Shown: positions 45,943-54,636, numbered from the stretch's first letter. The stretch: DNA of 64,000 bases from Kosakonia oryzae (GCF_001658025.2 NZ_CP014007.2:2604001-2668000); one strand, 5' to 3'. Program-made: numbers and translations. Notes: generated by a model not told the origin, from the sequence alone.

Positions 45943-46338
45943 TTATCGCGCAGGAATTCGGGCAATAACCTTAATTTCAAAATCGAATCCGGCAAGCCAG
46001 GTAACGCCTACGGCAGTCCAGTTTGGATAGGGGGGCTGCGGGAAAATCGCCTGTTTTATCTGCATGATTGTCGGAAACTGGTTTTGCGGATCGGTATGAA
46101 AGGTCGTGACATCAATCAGATCATCAAACGTACAACCTGCGGCGGCAAGCGTCGCTTGCAGATTATCAAATGCCCGTTGCACCTGCGCGGCAAAATCCGG
46201 CTCCGGTGTACCGTCGGCGCGGCTACCGACCTGGCCGGAAACAAACAACAAATCTCCGGAACGGATGGCGGCGGAATAACCATGTTCTTCATAAAGCGCA
46301 TGGCGGTTAGCCGGGAAAACGGGTTCTCGCTTGATCAT
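45943..46338 (-). CDS. RidA family protein
   Basis: From the ATG at 46338 (AAGGA upstream) the protein is 131 residues, the family's usual length. Marks are HGYSAAIRSGDLLFVSGQVG, RAFDNLQATLAAAGCTFDDL, and WTAVGVTWLAGFDFEIKVIA at the C-terminus. The conserved arginine that in canonical RidA binds the substrate carboxylate (RP motif) is not seen, so it is one of the Rid subgroups other than the 2-aminoacrylate deaminase. It is divergent from a TetR gene whose operators lie between the two starts. A decayed copy of its 3' end lies at 31315-31386. Confidence 0.9.
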   Translation of the reverse strand: MIKREPVFPANRHALYEEHGYSAAIRSGDLLFVSGQVGSRADGTPEPDFAAQVQRAFDNLQATLAAAGCTFDDLIDVTTFHTDPQNQFPTIMQIKQAIFPQPPYPNWTAVGVTWLAGFDFEIKVIARIPAR

Positions 46339-46398
46339 AGGGTTTCCTTTTTCAGTGAATGTTGAAAACGAGAAGCAGGGGGCTGACAAATCGTTTAA

Positions 46399-46413
46399 TA
46401 TACGCGGCGTATG
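46399..46413. promoter_or_regulatory. TetR operator, copy 1
   Basis: TATACGCGGCGTATG is one of two near-identical 15-bp palindromes between the RidA-type and TetR genes. It is the inverted form of copy 2 apart from one end base. Two TetR dimers binding here would repress both directions. Confidence 0.75.
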
Positions 46414-46427
46414 TTAAATTAATATCA

Positions 46428-46442
46428 CATACGCCGCGTATG
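46428..46442. promoter_or_regulatory. TetR operator, copy 2
   Basis: CATACGCCGCGTATG is a perfect palindrome around CCG, 16 bases before the TetR start codon. Centres of the two copies are 29 bp apart, about three helical turns, so the dimers would lie on the same DNA face. Confidence 0.78.
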
Positions 46443-46457
46443 TCAAAAGGAGATCGT

Positions 46458-47042
46458 ATGATCAAGCGTCGTAGCGAAACGATGGAAGAGAACCGGGCCA
46501 GGTTGATCGGTGCAGCACGAAAGGCGTTTGCAGAAAAAGGCTATGCTGCCGCATCAATGGATGAATTAACGGCCAGCGTAGGCCTGACGCGCGGTGCGCT
46601 CTATCACAACTTCGGTGATAAAAAAGGGTTACTTGCTGCGGTTGTCGCGCAAGTGGACGGTGAAATGGCACAACGCGCAAAAGCGGTTGCGGCCACTGCC
46701 GACGATGAATGGGAGAGGTTACTGGCCGAAGGGATGGCCTATATCAAAATGGCTCTCGACCCGGAAGTGCAGCGCATTGTTTTGCTCGATGGTCCGGCGT
46801 TTCTCGGCGACCCGGCGCAGTGGCCAAGCCAGAATCGCTGCCTGGAGTCCACCCGCCAGGCGGTGACGAAAATGATCGAACGCGGCATCCTCAAACCGGT
46901 GGACGCCGATGCTGCTGCGCAGATGTTAAATGGTGCGGCAATGAATGCCGCACTGTCGATTGCCGCCAGCGACGATCCACAAAAAGCACTCCCCAACTAT
47001 ATCGAGGTGTTTACGCTACTGGCGAGCGGCTTACGCAATTAA
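46458..47042 (+). CDS. TetR/AcrR-family repressor
   Basis: The ATG at 46458 has AGGAG just upstream and gives 194 residues. The frame stays open upstream through the operators, so the longer start is unlikely. HTH: FAEKGYAAASMDELTASVGL then TRGALYHNFGDKKGLLAAVV (about 20-60). The C-terminal ligand domain is of the type with WPSQNRCLESTRQAVTKMIE. It probably represses itself and the divergent RidA-type gene through the two palindromes. Ligand unknown. Confidence 0.93.
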   Translation: MIKRRSETMEENRARLIGAARKAFAEKGYAAASMDELTASVGLTRGALYHNFGDKKGLLAAVVAQVDGEMAQRAKAVAATADDEWERLLAEGMAYIKMALDPEVQRIVLLDGPAFLGDPAQWPSQNRCLESTRQAVTKMIERGILKPVDADAAAQMLNGAAMNAALSIAASDDPQKALPNYIEVFTLLASGLRN

Positions 47043-47100
47043 TCACAGCGTTTGCCGACTTTCACTGGCGCGCCAGCCCCGTAATTCATTGCTGTTTAAT

Positions 47101-47862
47101 TCAGTGGATCGTTTCCCATAACAGCTTGATCAGCAGGCTGCACGCCAGTAACAGGAAAAGTCGGCGTATCCATTGATTTCCTCCCTTGAGCGCAATCTGT
47201 ACGCCGATAAAGGAGCCACTGATGGCCGCGATCCCCAGCGGAATAGCCAGCCCATAATCAATAAGACCGTGTGGAATAAGAAAAAACAACGTCGCGAAGT
47301 TGGTGCCAAAATTGACGACTTTGGCGCAGGCGGTTGCCCGTAAAAAATCAAAATGGAAGAAACGGATAAACAAGAACAGCAGAAAACTTCCCGTTCCCGG
47401 ACCAATAAATCCGTCATAAAAGCCGATAGCAAAGCCCAGGAAAGCACCTTTGATGAGATCGGCCCGGGTAGGTGCCTGGCTGGTATCAAGATGACCGAAC
47501 TGGGGTTTGAACCAGGTGTAGGCCACCATCACCGCCAGCACGACGATAACAACCGGGCGCATCCACGCGGAGGGCATAAAGTCCAGCAGCCGGATCCCCG
47601 AGTAAGCGCCGACAACCGCACTGATTGCAGTGGGCAGAATCAATGGCCAGGGCAGGCGCAATCTTGTCATAAACTGCCTGACAGCCATCAAGTGCCCCAT
47701 AACAGAAGAGAGCTTGTCGATCCCCATAATTTGCGCAGGCGTGAAATGTGGCAGGGCGCTGTAAAAGGTCGGAATAGTGATCAGTCCGCCACCGCCGACA
47801 GCCGCGTTAATGATCCCGGCAATAAATGCGACGGGAAGCAGCAGGTAAAGTTCGGAGTGCAT
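47101..47862 (-). CDS. TSUP family transporter (TauE/SafE)
   Basis: The 253-residue protein has about eight membrane segments and the family marks GIINAAVGGGGLITIPTFYS and GFYDGFIGPGTGSFLLFLFI, the second being the repeated glycine-rich loop. TSUP proteins move sulfite, sulfoacetate or other organic anions. It has AAGGA before the ATG and is divergent from a LysR gene at 47999, 136 bp away, that likely controls it. Confidence 0.9.
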   Translation of the reverse strand: MHSELYLLLPVAFIAGIINAAVGGGGLITIPTFYSALPHFTPAQIMGIDKLSSVMGHLMAVRQFMTRLRLPWPLILPTAISAVVGAYSGIRLLDFMPSAWMRPVVIVVLAVMVAYTWFKPQFGHLDTSQAPTRADLIKGAFLGFAIGFYDGFIGPGTGSFLLFLFIRFFHFDFLRATACAKVVNFGTNFATLFFLIPHGLIDYGLAIPLGIAAISGSFIGVQIALKGGNQWIRRLFLLLACSLLIKLLWETIH

Positions 47863-47952
47863 TGGTGTTCCTTGCTGAAATGTCAGGCGCTAAGTGTTTG
47901 CATTGACGTCATATTTGCTGGCGGCAGCCATGGTAGGATTGCCTTGTTTTAC

Positions 47953-47993
47953 TGTCCAATATATAAATAAGCATCAATTTATATATCCGGACA
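47953..47993. promoter_or_regulatory. long inverted repeat before the LysR gene
   Basis: TGTCCAATATATAAAT and ATTTATATATCCGGACA are inverted copies around an eight-base centre, differing only by one extra base and one change in the right arm. It ends five bases before the GTG start, and its GGA is the only ribosome-site candidate, so a bound protein would block translation start and the divergent promoter alike. Confidence 0.65.
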
Positions 47994-47998
47994 TATAA

Positions 47999-48910
47999 GT
48001 GGAATTTCGTCATCTCCGCTATTTTCTGACCGTCGCACAAGAACTGCACTTCACGCGCGCCGCAGAAAAACTCAACATTGGCCAGCCTCCGCTGTCGCAG
48101 CAGATCCAGTCACTTGAAGGCGAGCTGGGTGTAAAACTCTTTAACCGGACGAGACGCAGTGTGGCGCTGACGGAAGCTGGTGAGCATCTCGTTATTCAGG
48201 CGAAGGAAATATTACGCTTAAGCGGTAATCTGCAGGCTGAATTACGTGATATTGAGCAGGGTAAACGGGGGGAGTTGCGAATTGGGTTTACCACCACCGG
48301 TTTATTTGTGGATGAGCTCAGCCAGCCGCTTAAAACCTACCGACGTCATTATCCTGACGTCAGGATCTCTCTGAGCGAGATGTATTCCCGCCAGCAGTTT
48401 GACGCGCTTCTTCAGCAGGAAATTGATATCGGCTACGTGCGTCTTACCCCCGGCACCCGGCAGGATGGGCTCGACATCCGCATCCTCAGGCGTGACCGGC
48501 TCTGCGTTGTTCTGCCCGAAGATCATCCTCAAGCGACGGCCGATTCTCTGCCCATTGCTACCATGCGTAACGCGTCGTTTATCTTTTACCCGGAAACATC
48601 AGGAGCGGCAGTTCCTGCGCTGGTCAGACGGCTTTGCCAACGGGCCGGATTCACGCCAACCATTGTCCAGGAAGCCGCAGAGGTGTTGACGCACATTGGA
48701 TTGGTCGCGGCGGGTGTGGGAATTTCTGTTCTGCCCAGACCGGTTGACAACCTCAGACCTGGCGGGGTGGTGTTCATCCCGTTGGCGGATGACGATGCGG
48801 AGTTATGTATGGCGCTGGTGACGCGAAGCGAAGAGAGGAATATGAGGATCCTTAACTACCTCAACCTGGTTGCGCTAGCTTCTCAGGATCAGAAAGGCGA
48901 GCCTGATTAA
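47999..48910 (+). CDS. LysR-family regulator (BenM/CatM-like)
   Basis: The 303-residue protein starts with GTG at 47999 and the usual MEFRHLRYF N-terminus. HTH is FTRAAEKLNIGQPPLSQQIQ (about 20-39), and the effector domain (GELRIGFTTTGLFVDELSQP, VAAGVGISVLPRP) resembles aromatic-degradation regulators BenM/CatM. It is divergent from the TauE/SafE transporter gene, with a strong dyad just ahead of its start. Effector unknown. Confidence 0.92.
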   Translation: MEFRHLRYFLTVAQELHFTRAAEKLNIGQPPLSQQIQSLEGELGVKLFNRTRRSVALTEAGEHLVIQAKEILRLSGNLQAELRDIEQGKRGELRIGFTTTGLFVDELSQPLKTYRRHYPDVRISLSEMYSRQQFDALLQQEIDIGYVRLTPGTRQDGLDIRILRRDRLCVVLPEDHPQATADSLPIATMRNASFIFYPETSGAAVPALVRRLCQRAGFTPTIVQEAAEVLTHIGLVAAGVGISVLPRPVDNLRPGGVVFIPLADDDAELCMALVTRSEERNMRILNYLNLVALASQDQKGEPD

Positions 48911-49032
48911 TTGGCCTGCCGCGTGTGCAGGCCTGCCTGATCATACCTGGCGGAATGAGCATTTAATTCTGGCTTCTAAGCCGGATATCTCCGGCTTAGT
49001 TCTTCATTGATACACCCAAAATCGCCCTCCGT

Positions 49033-50016
49033 TCACGAAGGCGCGAATAACGCGTGATCAATACAGCCCAGGCCGATTAACGTGGTTCGCACGGCCTCAA
49101 TCAGTGGGGTATGCGGTTCATGGCCTAAAAAGTCGATCAGTTTTGCATTGTCCATCTGTATTGGCTGTTCCCACAAATATCGCATCTCGCGCATCTCACG
49201 CAGCGTGGTATTGAACGGTGCCATCGCAAAGATAAGCCACCAGGGAAAAGAGGTTACCTTCGCTTTAATCCCCGCAAGTTGTGCGACACTTTTTATGGCT
49301 GCTGCCATCGCCGTACCATCGGCATCCCAGTGCCCCCGCATATGAAAACAGGCAAACGGTTCGAGTTGGTCCCGACGCGCCAACAGCGCAGCGAGTGTTT
49401 CGGCGACATCCGGCAGCCAGGCCCATTGATGGCCTGTTCCGGCTTTACCCGGGTTTTTAATGGTCCGGGGAGGTTGACCTGGAGTGATCCATCCCTGTGA
49501 AAACCAGTTGTTACCTGCATCAGGGCCAAAGAAATCACCTGCCCGCAAAATCAACACCTTTCCGCCACGCTGCGCGTAAGCGAGCAGTGCCTTCTCCATT
49601 TGCACCCGTATAGCCCCTTTTTTGGTGACGGGATTTTGAGGTGAATCCTCCCGCAAGAGTGGAAAGGCGTCCGGACCATAATTGTAAACAGTGCCCGGAA
49701 GAACGATTAATGCGCCATTTCGCTCTGCGGCATTGATGGTGTTCTGTAACATGGGCAGAACCAGTTGTTCCCAGTTTCGATAACCCGGCGGATTAACGGC
49801 ATGGACAATCACGCTACACCCTGACGCCGCCGCCGCGACCTGCTCAGCATTCAGCGCATCGCCCGTTATCCACGTGATATTTGCGTGTTCTTCATTTTGC
49901 GGGGCGTTGCGACGCAATGCATGAACGTCCCATTTTTCACGAACGAGTTTACGCGCAACTTCGCCACCGATTCCGCCTGTTGCGCCCAATATGAGTACCT
50001 TGTTTCTGTTTTTCAT
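49033..50016 (-). CDS. NAD-dependent epimerase/dehydratase (extended SDR-like)
   Basis: From the ATG at 50016 (AAGG nine bases upstream) the protein is 327 residues. The Rossmann start is VLILGATGGIGGEVARKLV. VIVHAVNPPGYRNW and LPGTVYNYGPDAFPLL follow, with an atypical active site since the tyrosine context is YNYGPD rather than a clear YxxxK. It is closest to NAD(P)H-binding proteins annotated as epimerases, exact reaction unknown. It is divergent from the LysR gene at about 50118, which probably regulates it. Confidence 0.85.
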   Translation of the reverse strand: MKNRNKVLILGATGGIGGEVARKLVREKWDVHALRRNAPQNEEHANITWITGDALNAEQVAAAASGCSVIVHAVNPPGYRNWEQLVLPMLQNTINAAERNGALIVLPGTVYNYGPDAFPLLREDSPQNPVTKKGAIRVQMEKALLAYAQRGGKVLILRAGDFFGPDAGNNWFSQGWITPGQPPRTIKNPGKAGTGHQWAWLPDVAETLAALLARRDQLEPFACFHMRGHWDADGTAMAAAIKSVAQLAGIKAKVTSFPWWLIFAMAPFNTTLREMREMRYLWEQPIQMDNAKLIDFLGHEPHTPLIEAVRTTLIGLGCIDHALFAPS

Positions 50017-50117
50017 TCTCTTACCTTTAGCGGATGTCTGCTTGATGCTTGACATCGTAGTGCTGGCGCAAGCTAAATGTAATTGCATAACATCAGATAG
50101 CAGGTATGCATTTTTGT

Positions 50118-51032
50118 ATGAATACAAATATTCCATGGGAATGGTATCGAACCTTCCTGGCGGTGATGAAAGAAGGCTCTCTGTCGGGGGCAGCCCGCAT
50201 GCTTGCCATTACCCAGCCCACAGCAGGGCGCCACATAGCGGCACTGGAATCCGCACTTGGTCTGGTTTTGTTTACACGTTCTCAGACTGGCCTGCAGGCC
50301 ACGGATGCAGCGGTCGCCATCCAGGATCATGCGCAAGCGATGGAAAATACGGCCAGCATGATTGAGCGAACGGCTGCCAGCTTTAGTTTCCACACCGCCG
50401 GGTTGCATGGCGTGGTGCGCGTTTCTGCGAGCGAAATTATCGGCACGGAGGTGCTTCCACCCCTGATTGCACGAATTAAAGAGGATTATCCGCAGCTTAC
50501 CATTGAACTGGTTCTGTCTAACCGAATGCAGGATTTATTAAACCGGGAAGCGGATATTGCCGTACGCATGACCACACCGGTGCAGGAGCAACTGATTGCA
50601 CGCCGATTGGGCCGTATTGAAATTGGTCTGCATGCATCACATCCCTATCTGGCCCGGCATGGTGAACCGGAAAGTATTGACGCGTTGTTCACGCATGCGC
50701 TGGTGGGCTTTGATAAAATGACGCCGTTTATTTTACAGGCGCTGAAACACTATCCTCAGTTGAATCGTGAAACATTTACCTTACGTACAGACAGTGATGT
50801 AGCGCAGTTGAACCTTATTCGCGCAGGTGCGGGCATAGGGATGTGTCAGGTTCAACTGGCCGATTTTCCTGTCCCATTAAAGCGATTGATGGCTGATTTC
50901 TTTGCATTCTATCTCGATACCTGGCTGGTGATGCACGAGGACTTGCGCCACAGCCAGGCCTGTAAAACGGTGTTTAATATTCTTGCCGAGGGCTTACAGT
51001 CTTATATCAATAAAGCAAGTCACTCGGCTTAG
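50118..51032 (+). CDS. LysR-family transcriptional regulator
   Basis: The ATG at 50118 gives 304 residues starting MNTNIPWEWYRTFLAVMKEG. An ATG four codons upstream (50106) has AGG too close to it, and neither start has a perfect ribosome site. HTH is LSGAARMLAITQPTAGRHIA (about 22-41), and the effector domain reads GVVRVSASEIIGTEVLPPLI. It lies divergent from the epimerase-like gene, 101 bp away. Such pairs usually have the regulator acting on its neighbour. Confidence 0.9.
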   Translation: MNTNIPWEWYRTFLAVMKEGSLSGAARMLAITQPTAGRHIAALESALGLVLFTRSQTGLQATDAAVAIQDHAQAMENTASMIERTAASFSFHTAGLHGVVRVSASEIIGTEVLPPLIARIKEDYPQLTIELVLSNRMQDLLNREADIAVRMTTPVQEQLIARRLGRIEIGLHASHPYLARHGEPESIDALFTHALVGFDKMTPFILQALKHYPQLNRETFTLRTDSDVAQLNLIRAGAGIGMCQVQLADFPVPLKRLMADFFAFYLDTWLVMHEDLRHSQACKTVFNILAEGLQSYINKASHSA

Positions 51033-51065
51033 CTAACGCCTTTGTAAGCAGAGCAGGGCTTAAAA

Positions 51066-51089
51066 AGTTTGCTGTTTCCACAGCAAACT
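51066..51089 (-). terminator. terminator of the cio-type operon
   Basis: AGTTTGCTGT and ACAGCAAACT form a perfect 10-bp stem. On the minus strand it is followed by TTTTTA, so it ends the quinol-oxidase operon, and it also lies just past the plus-strand LysR gene. The stem and the flank resemble the hairpin at 30492-30520. Confidence 0.8.
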
Positions 51090-51098
51090 CTGCATACA

Positions 51099-51227
51099 TC
51101 AGTGGGATTTAAACCCGGCCGCCGACATCAGCAGGCGGAACACCATACTTACGGCGGCCAACGCCAGCACGCTGCTGCCCCAAATCAGTATCAGCCACAT
51201 CAGGCGGTTGAAAAACGAATGTTTCAT
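51099..51227 (-). CDS. small membrane protein of the quinol oxidase operon (DUF2474-like)
   Basis: This 42-residue frame starts at an ATG that overlaps the subunit II stop (TGATG, one base shared). It reads MKHSFFNRLMWLILIWGSSV then a hydrophobic stretch and ends GFKSH. One membrane segment covers about 9-34. Tiny proteins of this kind (CydX, CydZ, DUF2474) follow bd-type oxidase genes and stabilise the heme site in characterised cases. Coupled start, operon end position and the terminator right after support a real gene. Confidence 0.82.
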   Translation of the reverse strand: MKHSFFNRLMWLILIWGSSVLALAAVSMVFRLLMSAAGFKSH

Positions 51228-52237
51228 CAGTGATAGCCCTCGCCAGGTTGCACTTTGCCGCGGAACACGTAGTAGCTCCAGGCGGTATAGACCAGGATAA
51301 TCGGGATAATCAGCAGCGCGCCGACCAGCATAAAGCCCTGGCTTTGCGGCGGTGCGGCAGCCTGCCAGAAGGTGATATCCGGCGGAATAATGTGTGGCCA
51401 GATGCTGATGCCAAGCCCGCTAAAACCGAGGAAAATCAGGCCCAGCGTCTGCACAAAGGGTAATGCATGATGCTGCGGATTGCCGAGGCTGCGCCACAAC
51501 CAGGCGCTGAGCGCAATAACCAGCAGCGGTACCGGCGCGAAGAACAGCAGGTTTGGCAGGCTGAACCAGCGGGAAGCAATCGCCGGGTGCGCCAGCGGTG
51601 TCCACAGGCTGATGACCGCGATAACCACCAGTAAAACCAGCAGCAATTTCTTCGCCGCTGCGCGCATTTTATCCTGCAACGGCGCGCCGCTTTTCATCAC
51701 CAGCCAGCTTGCACCCAGCAGCGCATAAGCCATCACCAGCCCGACACCACAGAACAGGGTGAAGGGGGTTAGCCAGTCCAGCGCGCCGCCGTTAAAACGC
51801 CGTTCGCTGACCGAAAAACCATTCAGCACCGCGCCCACCACCACGCCCTGAGTAAAGGTCGCCAGCACGGAACCTGCCATAAACGCTTTATCCCAGAACG
51901 GGCGATGTGCGGGTGTGGCTTTGAAACGAAACTCGAACGCCACGCCGCGAAAAATCAGCCCCAGCAGCATGAGCGTCAGCGGAATGGTCAGCGCATCAAC
52001 AATCACCGCATAGGCCAGCGGGAATGCGCCGAACAACCCCGCGCCGCCAAGCACCAGCCAGGTCTCGTTGCCGTCCCAGACCGGCGCAACGCTGTTCACC
52101 ATCACATCGCGATCGTGAGCATCGCGGGTCAGCGGAAACAGAATGCCGATCCCCAGATCAAAACCATCCATCACGATGTACATCAGGGTGGCAAAGACAA
52201 TAATCACAAACCAGATCAGCGAAAGATCGATACCCAT
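51227..52237 (-). CDS. cioB: cyanide-insensitive-type quinol oxidase subunit II
   Basis: The 336-residue protein has about eight to nine membrane segments and CydB-family marks: MDGFDLGIGILFPLTRD, VWDGNETWLVLGGAGLFGAF, and WPHIIPP near the end. It is shorter than E. coli CydB (379) and close to CioB/AppB types. It shares one base with the subunit I stop and one with the small subunit start. With subunit I it forms an inner-membrane quinol oxidase that reduces oxygen to water. Confidence 0.9.
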   Translation of the reverse strand: MGIDLSLIWFVIIVFATLMYIVMDGFDLGIGILFPLTRDAHDRDVMVNSVAPVWDGNETWLVLGGAGLFGAFPLAYAVIVDALTIPLTLMLLGLIFRGVAFEFRFKATPAHRPFWDKAFMAGSVLATFTQGVVVGAVLNGFSVSERRFNGGALDWLTPFTLFCGVGLVMAYALLGASWLVMKSGAPLQDKMRAAAKKLLLVLLVVIAVISLWTPLAHPAIASRWFSLPNLLFFAPVPLLVIALSAWLWRSLGNPQHHALPFVQTLGLIFLGFSGLGISIWPHIIPPDITFWQAAAPPQSQGFMLVGALLIIPIILVYTAWSYYVFRGKVQPGEGYH

Positions 52238-53574
52238 TATTTTGCCTCCTCATGCCAGGCTTGCGGGCCTTTGCAGATCAACCGCACCATATAGCTGTAG
52301 CCGACACCGAAAACAGCGCTGTAAACCACGAAGAATGTCAGCAGGCTAAGACTCATCTGCATCACGCCGTGAGCCGAAACCGCATCGGCCGTGCGCAACA
52401 ACCCGGTGACGACCCACGGTTGGCGGCCAACTTCAGTGGTGACCCAACCGGCGAGAATAGCGATCAATCCGGCAGGCCCCATCCACAGGGCAAAATGCAG
52501 GAACGGCCGCGACTGATAGAGCCGCTGTTTGTAGCGCAGCCACAGCGCACCGACACCAAGGGCGATCATCAGCACGCCGAGGCCAACCATCACGCGGAAT
52601 GACCAGAATACCAGCGGCGAATAGGGGCGCTCGTCTTTGGGAAACTCTTTTAGCGCCGGAACCTGTTTATCCAGGCTGTGAGTGAGGATCAGGCTGCCAA
52701 GCGCCGGGATCTCAACCGCGTAACGGGTGCGTTCCTGTTGCATATCCGGCAGGCCGAACAGCAACAGCGGGGTGGCTTCGCCAGGCGGGTTCTCCCAGTG
52801 GCCTTCAATGGCGGCAATTTTTGCCGGTTGATGCTCCAGCGTATTCAGCCCGTGCATATCGCCCACCATTGCCTGGATCGGCGCGACAATCAGCGCCATC
52901 CACATTGCCATCGAGAACATTTTGCGCATCGCGGGCGTATCGTTACCGCGCAGCAAATGCCAGGCAGCAGAGGCACCGACAAACAGCGCGCTGCTGAGGA
53001 ACGCGGCGATGGTCATATGCATCAGGCGATAAGGGAAGGATGGGTTGAAGATCACTTTCAGCCAGTCCACCGGCACCACCTGGCCCCGCTCGATAATGTA
53101 ACCCTGCGGCGTGTGCATCCAGCTATTGGAGGCGAGGATCCAGAAGGTGGACATCAGCGTGCCCAGCGCCACCATGCAGGTGGCAAAATAGTGCAGCCCC
53201 GGCCCGACTCGGTTCCAGCCAAACAGCATCACGCCGAGAAAACCGGCTTCCAGAAAGAACGCGGTCAGCACTTCATAGGTCAGTAATGGCCCGGTAATGC
53301 TGCCCGCGAACTGGGAAAAGCCGCTCCAGTTGGTGCCAAACTGGTAGGCCATCACCAGCCCGGAAACCACGCCCATACCGAAGTTAACGGCGAAAATCTT
53401 CGACCAGAAGTGGTACAGCGTGCGCCAGTCCGGGTTACGGGTTTTCAGCCATAACCCCTCCAGCACTGCAAGAAAACTGGCCAGCCCGATAGTGATCGCC
53501 GGAAAAATAATGTGAAACGAAACGGTGAAGGCGAACTGTATTCTCGCCAGGTGAAACGCATCTAAACCAAACAT
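52237..53574 (-). CDS. cioA: cyanide-insensitive-type quinol oxidase subunit I
   Basis: From the ATG at 53574 (GAGG seven bases upstream) the protein is 445 residues. Heme ligands expected from CydA are visible: the early histidine in FTVSFHIIFPA, histidine in YRLMHMTIAAF, and methionine in FRVMVGLG. QFGTNWS and EAGFLGVMLFGWNRVG are family hallmarks. The Q-loop between GLPDMQQERTRYAVEIP and FWSFRVM is short, which is the mark of the cyanide-insensitive (CIO) group rather than E. coli CydA. It heads the three-gene operon. The housekeeping cydAB lies elsewhere by inference. Confidence 0.92.
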   Translation of the reverse strand: MFGLDAFHLARIQFAFTVSFHIIFPAITIGLASFLAVLEGLWLKTRNPDWRTLYHFWSKIFAVNFGMGVVSGLVMAYQFGTNWSGFSQFAGSITGPLLTYEVLTAFFLEAGFLGVMLFGWNRVGPGLHYFATCMVALGTLMSTFWILASNSWMHTPQGYIIERGQVVPVDWLKVIFNPSFPYRLMHMTIAAFLSSALFVGASAAWHLLRGNDTPAMRKMFSMAMWMALIVAPIQAMVGDMHGLNTLEHQPAKIAAIEGHWENPPGEATPLLLFGLPDMQQERTRYAVEIPALGSLILTHSLDKQVPALKEFPKDERPYSPLVFWSFRVMVGLGVLMIALGVGALWLRYKQRLYQSRPFLHFALWMGPAGLIAILAGWVTTEVGRQPWVVTGLLRTADAVSAHGVMQMSLSLLTFFVVYSAVFGVGYSYMVRLICKGPQAWHEEAK

Positions 53575-53673
53575 GGACAACCTCAGATCAACTGCTGTGA
53601 GGGGTATGGTAATGAGCGCGAGCCGGAACTTGCAGAAACAGATTGGCGAAATTTTTGTATAACAGTTAAATTT

Positions 53674-53695
53674 AAAGCCCATAAAAATGGGCTCT
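53674..53695 (-). terminator. terminator after the 53771-54421 gene
   Basis: GAGCCCAT and ATGGGCTTT form a stem on the minus strand followed by TAAATTT, about 75 bases past the stop. It separates this gene from the quinol-oxidase operon promoter. Confidence 0.6.
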
Positions 53696-53770
53696 GTTAT
53701 AGATGGAGACAGCAAACCTACTACCGGGCCATGGGTAAATCAGGCGGCGTTGCCTTGAAGTCCGTACGTA

Positions 53771-54421
53771 TTAGTGCGGCTGATTTAATAAACTGAGCAG
53801 ATCATCCAGTTTCACCGTTTCGATATTGAACGGAGGTATCTTTAATGCTTCATTCCCCAATTTTCTGAATTCATTCTCGCTGGTCAACTCTCTATTTACA
53901 TAGAACGCTTTTTTTACCTCGCCATCCACTTCCGTATAGCTCAGTTCAAGTGTTGTTGATATATCGATTAATACGATAACGTCCGGATGCTGCGCATTAT
54001 AATCAAGCGCTTCATTTGAGAGGTTAAATGCATGGCTGTTATTATTTAAACCCACTAATTCAGTGAGTTTTCCTTTCCCTCCGGTGGCGGTGTAGTTGAC
54101 CCAATAATAGGACAGTGGCACCACAATTTGACGTTTGTCTTTATTGGTTGAATATGTCAATGTGACATAAGACTTAGCTTCTTTTTTAAAGTTTTGAATC
54201 GGATACCCCTCGTTATAAACGGAAAGCCTTTCGGTATGATAAATCTTATTTTGCTCATCATAATCAAAGCTGTTTTTCAGGATAAAAATCGGGGCGTATT
54301 CTAATTTTGAAATCATCGTCTGCTTAACACTGAGCGTATACGTCAAATAAGCTGTTGCCAGACTAATAAAGATTGGCACGATGCCAATAATAATATCCCA
54401 CACATCTCTTTCTTTAGTCAT
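53771..54421 (-). CDS. unrecognised single-pass membrane protein
   Basis: From the ATG at 54421 (GGAGTTAGCAAG before it) the protein is 216 residues. The frame is open 60 codons further upstream but that part lacks a good start. One membrane segment (about 9-30, WDIIIGIVPIFISLATAYLT) is followed by a soluble domain of about 185 residues rich in beta-like strands (TYSTNKDKRQIVVPLSYYWV). Base composition is AT-rich against its neighbours, pointing to transfer. I do not recognise a family. It stands alone between cioA and ydcR. Confidence 0.65.
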   Translation of the reverse strand: MTKERDVWDIIIGIVPIFISLATAYLTYTLSVKQTMISKLEYAPIFILKNSFDYDEQNKIYHTERLSVYNEGYPIQNFKKEAKSYVTLTYSTNKDKRQIVVPLSYYWVNYTATGGKGKLTELVGLNNNSHAFNLSNEALDYNAQHPDVIVLIDISTTLELSYTEVDGEVKKAFYVNRELTSENEFRKLGNEALKIPPFNIETVKLDDLLSLLNQPH

Positions 54422-54636
54422 CTTGCTAACTCCATGTGTAATCACCATAAAATTCGACCAGGCAGCATATCTCCAGGCAGGTGCAGTGAAAACTATTATC
54501 TCCAGTAGGTATGCATGACTCCATGAAAGCACGCCGGGACGGCCCAAACACAGCGCGACAGCCAGAGGTATAACAGTTTTTTTTAGCACCATCTTTTTCA
54601 TTACTGATATAGCGAGGATGCGTCTCCCGTGCCATC

